Source: Chara braunii
Taxonomy: Eukaryota > Streptophyta > Charophyceae > Charales > Characeae
Length of the DNA stretch: 40,946 nt
Direction: 5' to 3'
NCBI GenBank assembly: GCA_003427395.1
Contig: BFEA01000111.1
Coordinates: 2,361,481-2,402,426, forward strand
In this document: one piece after another, positions 36,672 through 40,946 of the stretch
How positions within the stretch are numbered: the first letter of the stretch is position 1
Layout: the number at the start of each line of letters is the position of its first letter
Translations under genes and position numbers: made by a program
Notes under the pieces: model-generated
What the model saw: only the letters and a program-made list of their open reading frames with translations
Told to the model about the DNA's origin: nothing
Database searches by the model: none

Positions 36672-37160
36672 GATGGTGGGACGGTGATTCAGGTTATTGT
36701 CAACATAAACGGATTATTGCGAGGTTTGTCGAATCATACACTGTTCTGGATTGTTGAGCGTCTCTCGTGCGACATTTGTCGGGATTGAGACGTGGTGCGT
36801 CTTGGTTGTGGAGTGCATTATCTGTGTCAGCACCATTATCAATCCATTGCGACTGCCGCCGTATGTGTGGAAGGGTGTCTAACATTTCCTCATTGTGCAC
36901 ATCCCTATCACCTCGATGTATGTTGTCCTTTCTGTTCTCAAGGACGCTATCAGAACTGCATGATAACGCATTGTGACGAACGTCCTGCTGTTTTTTTGAC
37001 ATGTGGGCAACATGTCCTATGTCGGGATTGTTTCGATGGGATAGTTCGTGCTAGCCGTCCGGCTGAATGCTGTACTAACGCATCTCTGCTTGGGTATCCT
37101 TGTGAACATCCCCGTCATCCTCACCGCAGTTGTCCTATCTGCCGAGGGGGTGACAGATGA
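36672..37160 (+). pseudogene. Tandem RING-like zinc fingers, end of the RT-linked coding region
   Basis: The same frame as the OTU-like segment continues past TAG. First finger: CDIC, a TGA at 36786, then LGCGVHYLCQHH...CPFC, giving C-x2-C...C-x2-H-x2-C-x2-H...C-x2-C. Second finger: HCDERPAVFLTCGQHVLCRD, CFDGIV, and the closing pair SCPICRGG. FLTCGQHVLCRDC followed by CPIC is a strong RING signature. RING domains recruit ubiquitin E2 enzymes. The stop at 37158-37160 looks natural, because repeat-like A-rich sequence follows. Two internal stops show decay. Membership in the same element as the RT is inferred from distance and shared strand. Confidence 0.7.
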
Positions 37161-37600
37161 AGTGTAAAAGAAACAGATAGAAACCGAGTAAAAAGATAAA
37201 AAATAAATAAATAAAAAAAGAAACCAAGGAAGAAAAAACACAAAAAAAGAAACCAAAGAAGAAGAAAAGAAAAAAAAAAAATGTTATGTGGGATGGTTAT
37301 TGGATTATTTGTGGGATGTGTCACTTGCTTTGTTTGTTTAATAGGCTTTCTTCTTTTGTAAGGTTTGGTTTCCTCCGCCTTTTCTTTACCTCTTTGTCTT
37401 TTGGCTGCGTGCAAGTGGGTCTTTATGACACACGGGGATGGGGGCAGCCAACGCTCAACCTGTCATCCACGCGGCTGGCCTTGTACGTAAGAGGTGACGA
37501 ACAGGTGGGGTTTTCCTTCCTTACTTCTTTTTATTTTTTTTGTTTTGTCTTTTTTTCGCCTTTGCGCTCCGATTTCCAGTGTGACAATATATATATCTTA
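37161..37600. other. A-rich then mixed sequence, possible 3' region of the RT element
   Basis: AAAAGAAAC-type A-rich stretch to 37280. CCACGCGGCTGGCCTTGTAC near 37469-37488 resembles CCGCGTGGCTGGCC of linker copy 1, so a diverged linker may sit here. No coding sequence recognised. Confidence 0.4.
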
Positions 37601-37679
37601 GACTGCTAGGTTGACAAACTAGAAGTGAGTTACTCCTGTGTGGGTCATCCCATGGTCTGTTTAAGTCTAAACTAGTTCG

Positions 37680-37800
37680 ACTAAAACAAATGGTAGGATA
37701 CTCATGTTTTAGTCATCCTACTGCTCGATCGAATCCATACAGACTAGTAAGTATGAGATGAAGGCTCCAGTGAGGGTCTTCTTACTTCATACTTACATTT
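37680..37800. other. Cluster of short inverted repeats
   Basis: ACTAAAAC...GTTTTAGT (about 37681-37717) with GTAGGAT...ATCCTAC overlapping it, and GTAAGTATGA...TCATACTTAC (about 37748-37795). They may form RNA hairpins; no function is assigned. Confidence 0.6.
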
Positions 37801-38114
37801 GATTGGACTATATTATAGTCCTTCGTTAGAATTGAATTTCATACTGTTGAACTTCATATAGGGCTATGTCGATAGCGAGAGAGGTGTTAAAACCTTGTTG
37901 ACCTGTGTGTGATTGCATGTCATCTTAATCGAGAAGACTCATAATGAGTCTATGGAAGACTACATGTTGTTGCCATATGGTAACAGGTTGGTTCACCAAC
38001 TCAACCCTCACCCACCCTCTACACTCACACTTTGCATCAACCTTTGCACTAAATGGCATTTATGATTTTCAACTCATTGTCTAAAAAGGTTGAGAGCCTT
38101 AAATATGTCATTTC

Positions 38115-38275
38115 TTTGAAAGTCCACGAGCCTATCTTTTATTTATGATGCATGTTTGAAAGGCCATGAGCCTATCTTTATTTTGATGCACCTTTGAAAC
38201 GCCATGAACCTATTTTTGTTTGTGATGTCTATTTGAAAGGCCAATAGCCTATTGATTGTTTCTCTTTCAACAGTC
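38115..38275 (+). repeat. 38-40 bp tandem repeat, four units
   Basis: TTTGAAAGGCCATGAGCCTA-type units start at 38115, 38155, 38193 and 38232. Confidence 0.85.
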
Positions 38276-38930
38276 AAAGCGTTGTTCGTTCTGATGTTTG
38301 TCTTTGCTTTTATGTAAAAATGTAAAAGACATCTCCTTTTGCTTTTAAGTTTTAACCTTGGAACTATATAATTTATATGTGTATCGATTCAGAAGAACTT
38401 ATATAGCATATGTAATTTACGGGTTAAGTTTAAATAGAATAGAACATAGCATGCGGGAACGATCGTCGGTCAAGTCGACCTGACTATTAAGTCGGTCCGG
38501 GAGATCAGCGCCCCGGTGCCCGACATGTAAACGGGTCAGTTTTAGGCGTTCAACCGCGCGTATACCTATGGTACGATGATCGAGCAAACACCCTCAGTCG
38601 GCTTACCTCTACAAAGGCATGTAAAAACCTTCGCATGTGAGTCGGTAGCTCAACAGGGATACGCCTACCTAAGGGTGGTGACAGCCCCTCAGGTAGAGGT
38701 GCGTTGTACCTCGAGGAACTCTGTCCTGTCGCAGGAAGCCGCGAGAGGTATAGCTGGCACGCACTGTCGGAGTGGTATCATCAGCTGACTCAAAAATAGT
38801 ACCTTAATTTTGCGTGACACGACCGTGAGGTCCTACGCTTGTCACAGGGTGTGGGACCGTCGTGCCCGACAGCGCGCTAAGACGCTGCGCTACAGAGGTA
38901 GTCATAAGGGAAAGAAGGAAAAGAAGAAGA
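38276..38930. other. No gene recognised
   Basis: Near 38470-38510 GTCGACCTGAC and GTCGGTCCGGG form imperfect inverted words. No tRNA or coding feature could be established. Confidence 0.5.
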
Positions 38931-39241
38931 AGAGAAGAAAAACGAAGGTGAAAGAAAAAGTGAACGGGAGGAGATGGAGAATGCATATCCTGCCCGTTAC
39001 TAGGTGAAAACGGGCGAGGGAGGTGTTGATTCCGGGGTTTTTCGCCTCGGCGAGCTGAATGGTGAGCCCATATTAATCGATAGATGGAGAAGAGAAATGA
39101 AGGTGAAAGAAAAAGTGAACGGGAGGAGATGGAGAATGCATATCCTGCCTGTTACTAGGTGAAAACGGGCGAGGGAGGTGTTGATTCCGGGGTTTTTCGC
39201 CCAGGCGAGCTGAATGGTGAGCCCATATTAATCGATAGATG
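38931..39241 (+). repeat. 155-bp tandem duplication with a conserved stem-loop
   Basis: Two nearly identical units (AAGGTGAAAG at 38945 and 39100; GAGATGGAGA at 38971 and 39126), period 155 bp. Each contains GCCCGTT...AACGGGC. In the second unit the left arm reads GCCTGTT, which keeps a G-U pair in RNA. Each ends ATTAATCGATAGATG, similar to the linker core ATCGATAGGATGA. Confidence 0.88.
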
Positions 39242-39479
39242 AGTAGGTACAGTTAGGTGAGAAAAAGGATGCGCGAGAGAGTTGGGAGGTGAAGGCAAAG
39301 GAGAAGTGAGGAAGAAACGGGTGTATCTCGCTCGTTTTCTAACGGAAACAAACGAACAAACAGGGAAATAGGGGTTTTAAGGCGTTCTGAATCGATTGGT
39401 CTCACTGAAGCTCTGATAGAAGCGATGGTTCGGCCGGTACAGGAGGTAGGAGAAGCGCGACTACTACGGAAGTTTCGAG

Positions 39480-39520
39480 AATGGTCATGTATCTTCCCAT
39501 GCTCTAGGGAAAGATTCGTT
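39480..39520 (-). repeat. Microsatellite-linker motif, diverged copy
   Basis: CTTCCCATGCTCTAGGGAAA then GATTCG corresponds to the reverse complement of AATC-(T)-CCGCTAGA-CATGGAAA in the 29-kb copies. Confidence 0.6.
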
Positions 39521-39599
39521 TTTCAGTTTGTGCATTTGATAAGGACTAAAGCCAGGGACGTTTTTGTCATGAAGACTGTGGCCACCGATTCTATTCCTC

Positions 39600-39803
39600 G
39601 TGGTCGTGATTTTTGTTTCTCACAATGCTCATTACCATTGCGCTGATCCTCATGTCCTTACTTGTCTTTCGCATGTTATTCGCGGTGATATGGTCGACCA
39701 TGATTTGTTGAAACAGAGGCGCAAGGAAGCCAAGACGCATGGGAAGACGAATGACAAGGACAATAATCAGCGGATGCAAGATGAGAGTAAGATGGAGGCA
39801 TAA
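39600..39803 (+). CDS. Unidentified small frame with basic C-terminus
   Basis: Contains HYHCADPHVLTCLSHVIRGD and LLKQRRKEAKTHGK, ending in a natural-looking stop at 39801-39803 (TAA) followed by AAAATAAAAT. A Cys/His-containing core with a Lys/Arg tail could be a fragment of a zinc-binding mobile-element protein, but I recognise no domain. Confidence 0.25.
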   Translation: MVVIFVSHNAHYHCADPHVLTCLSHVIRGDMVDHDLLKQRRKEAKTHGKTNDKDNNQRMQDESKMEA

Positions 39804-39835
39804 TAAGTAAAAATAAAATAAAATAAAAATGGTCA

Positions 39836-39910
39836 TGAATATTTTTCATATTCTAGCAGTAGATTCACCCTCAATTAGCGTATTTGGTGAGTATTGTAGC
39901 GATTCTCAAG
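39836..39910 (-). repeat. Microsatellite-linker motif, diverged copy
   Basis: TTTTTCATATTCTAGCAGTA, GATTCA and TGTAGCGATTCTCA align with 40349-40440 (ATACTCTAGCGGGAGATTCA, TGTAGCGATCCC). Confidence 0.6.
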
Positions 39911-39917
39911 ATCACAG

Positions 39918-40241
39918 TTGTCATCCCCCTCCTCATCATCGCCGATCATAGGCGCAATCGTTCCGCTCGCGGCCTTCCTGTCTTTACGACCATGCCCATC
40001 CGTGCGTTTTCACACGAATTACTGGTGTTGTAATCGTGTTTGTCCTGCCACCTTTCACTCTCAACATTGTCATCTTCTTCGGAGATGTTCAACTTGGATA
40101 GGAACACAACTCAAAACGGAGTTTGCCCTCTACCTTGAGGTCACGATGATTTGCACTTGTGGGACTCGGAAGTTGTGCGAATATGGTCTGGATAACGACC
40201 GGGTGCATTTAGGAGCAAAGAGGGAGAAACAAAAGGGATGA
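39918..40241 (+). CDS. Unidentified Cys/His-rich frame
   Basis: The second half reads YWCCNRVCPATFHSQHCHLL and VTMICTCGTRKLCEYG, ending in a basic tail (GAKREKQKG) and TGA. The spacing is not a zinc-finger type I can name. Together with 39600-39803 it suggests degraded coding modules between linker copies. Confidence 0.25.
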   Translation: MSSPSSSSPIIGAIVPLAAFLSLRPCPSVRFHTNYWCCNRVCPATFHSQHCHLLRRCSTWIGTQLKTEFALYLEVTMICTCGTRKLCEYGLDNDRVHLGAKREKQKG

Positions 40242-40348
40242 CAGTAGCTGAGGTGTGGTAGGTGGAGTAAGACGCCAGGAGTCGAGGAAAAGGAAGTAAG
40301 GGAAGAACTCACTTGGTGGCTGCGCGCAGGAGAAGTACTAGAGCAGCA

Positions 40349-40440
40349 GCAATGTATTTGTCTATACTCTAGCGGGAGATTCATTCTTATATTGCACGTT
40401 CGGTAGGCAGTGTAGCGATCCCAGTGGTGTTCGCGGTTGT
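40349..40440 (-). repeat. Microsatellite-linker motif, diverged copy
   Basis: Paired with 39836-39910; shares TCTAGC-GxAGATTCA and TGTAGCGAT. Confidence 0.6.
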
Positions 40441-40589
40441 GATTGGCAGACCGCACATCGATTTGCTGATGTCCGTGGTCGTCGCCTTCAAATCAAGGGG
40501 GGATCATCTTCGTCATCGCACGGTGGAATATCAAAGTGCTCGTCTCCTGATACGTGGTGGTCGTGCTTGTTGCGAACTCTTCTAACGGT

Positions 40590-40650
40590 CGGTGCATCTT
40601 CTCATGCTCTAGGGGAAGATTTATTCTCATCTAGCACATCAGGGGTTCGC
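40590..40650 (-). repeat. Microsatellite-linker motif, diverged copy
   Basis: CTTCTCATGCTCTAGGGGAA, GATTTATTCTCAT. A further short match (ATCATGCTCTAGAAGGAAG) lies at about 40910-40928. Confidence 0.55.
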
Positions 40651-40751
40651 TGTTACAGTCGAGATTGCCACCTCACCCGTTTGGTCAGCGACTTACTGTA
40701 GGAGACTTCAATCTCGTCATGATCACGGCTTCCCTCGTTACTTTAGCCTTT

Positions 40752-40885
40752 GTTCTCCCTCGTGACCACCGTAAACGCGCTGGCCAGGGTGCTTTGCTCT
40801 CCCTCGTGACCACCGTAAACATGCTGGTCAGGGTGTTTTGCTTTCCCTCGTAACCACCGTAAACGCGCTGGTCAGGGTGCTCACC
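40752..40885 (+). repeat. 44-bp tandem repeat, about three units
   Basis: CCTCGTGACCACCGTAAACG begins at 40758, 40802 and 40846 (the last with CGTAACC), each followed by CGCTGG(C/T)CAGGGTG. The 44-bp period is not a multiple of three, so it is not a coding repeat. Confidence 0.88.
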
Positions 40886-40946
40886 GTGCTCTTCGTCGTC
40901 GTCCGGGTGATCATGCTCTAGAAGGAAGTGAGAGTAAGCACTATGG

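Overview
The window looks like eukaryotic nuclear DNA from a large, repeat-rich genome. Three kinds of sequence point to a streptophyte (green alga or plant lineage): an L1-type LINE ending in a reverse-transcriptase zinc-binding domain (zf-RVT), a Ty3/gypsy chromovirus fragment, and a small organelle-like insert whose SSU rRNA start and tRNA-Pro resemble streptophyte mitochondrial sequence. A charophyte such as Chara is my guess, not a demonstration. I see no intact host gene. Almost all recognisable coding sequence is decayed mobile-element sequence. It is a draft assembly: it has a 920-base N gap, several single Ns, and a Nextera junction adapter built into the sequence.

Layout. 0-2 kb holds palindromic tandem repeats and tetranucleotide arrays. 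2.7-5.7 kb is a 5'-truncated LINE on the minus strand. 6.3-7.6 kb is the 3' end of a Ty3/gypsy element on the minus strand, with a possible LTR. 8.0-9.2 kb has a tRNA-like remnant, a MITE with 22-bp inverted ends, a hammerhead-ribozyme-like core and the first copy of a hairpin-headed poly(A) retroposon. 10.24-11.59 kb is a hAT-type non-autonomous element with an 8-bp target duplication, next to a Ser/Thr-rich open frame (11.6-12.7 kb). 12.9-13.2 kb is the organelle-like fragment. 13.9-14.8 kb is the gap. 15-18.7 kb is built of inverted and tandem repeats. 19-22.7 kb has no gene I recognise but contains several direct repeats. 22.7-24.8 kb is a second, more decayed copy of the same LINE family. 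25.4-25.7 kb has two more hairpin-headed retroposons. 26.6-27.0 kb is a tandem array of tRNA-Phe-like units.

From 29 to 41 kb the sequence alternates microsatellites with a recurrent linker of about 60-100 bp (core CATCGATAGGATGA, then CGCTAGA-CATGGAAAT). A second hAT-like element (30.16-30.92 kb) lies in this region and carries the adapter artefact.

The most interesting locus is 35.31-37.16 kb on the plus strand. It is a decayed Penelope-like reverse transcriptase, starting directly after a microsatellite. It is followed by a segment resembling the histidine half of an OTU-type cysteine protease and then by two RING-like zinc fingers. If these belong together, this was a retroelement carrying ubiquitin-pathway modules. 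The frames are broken by stops and shifts, so only remnants are present here.
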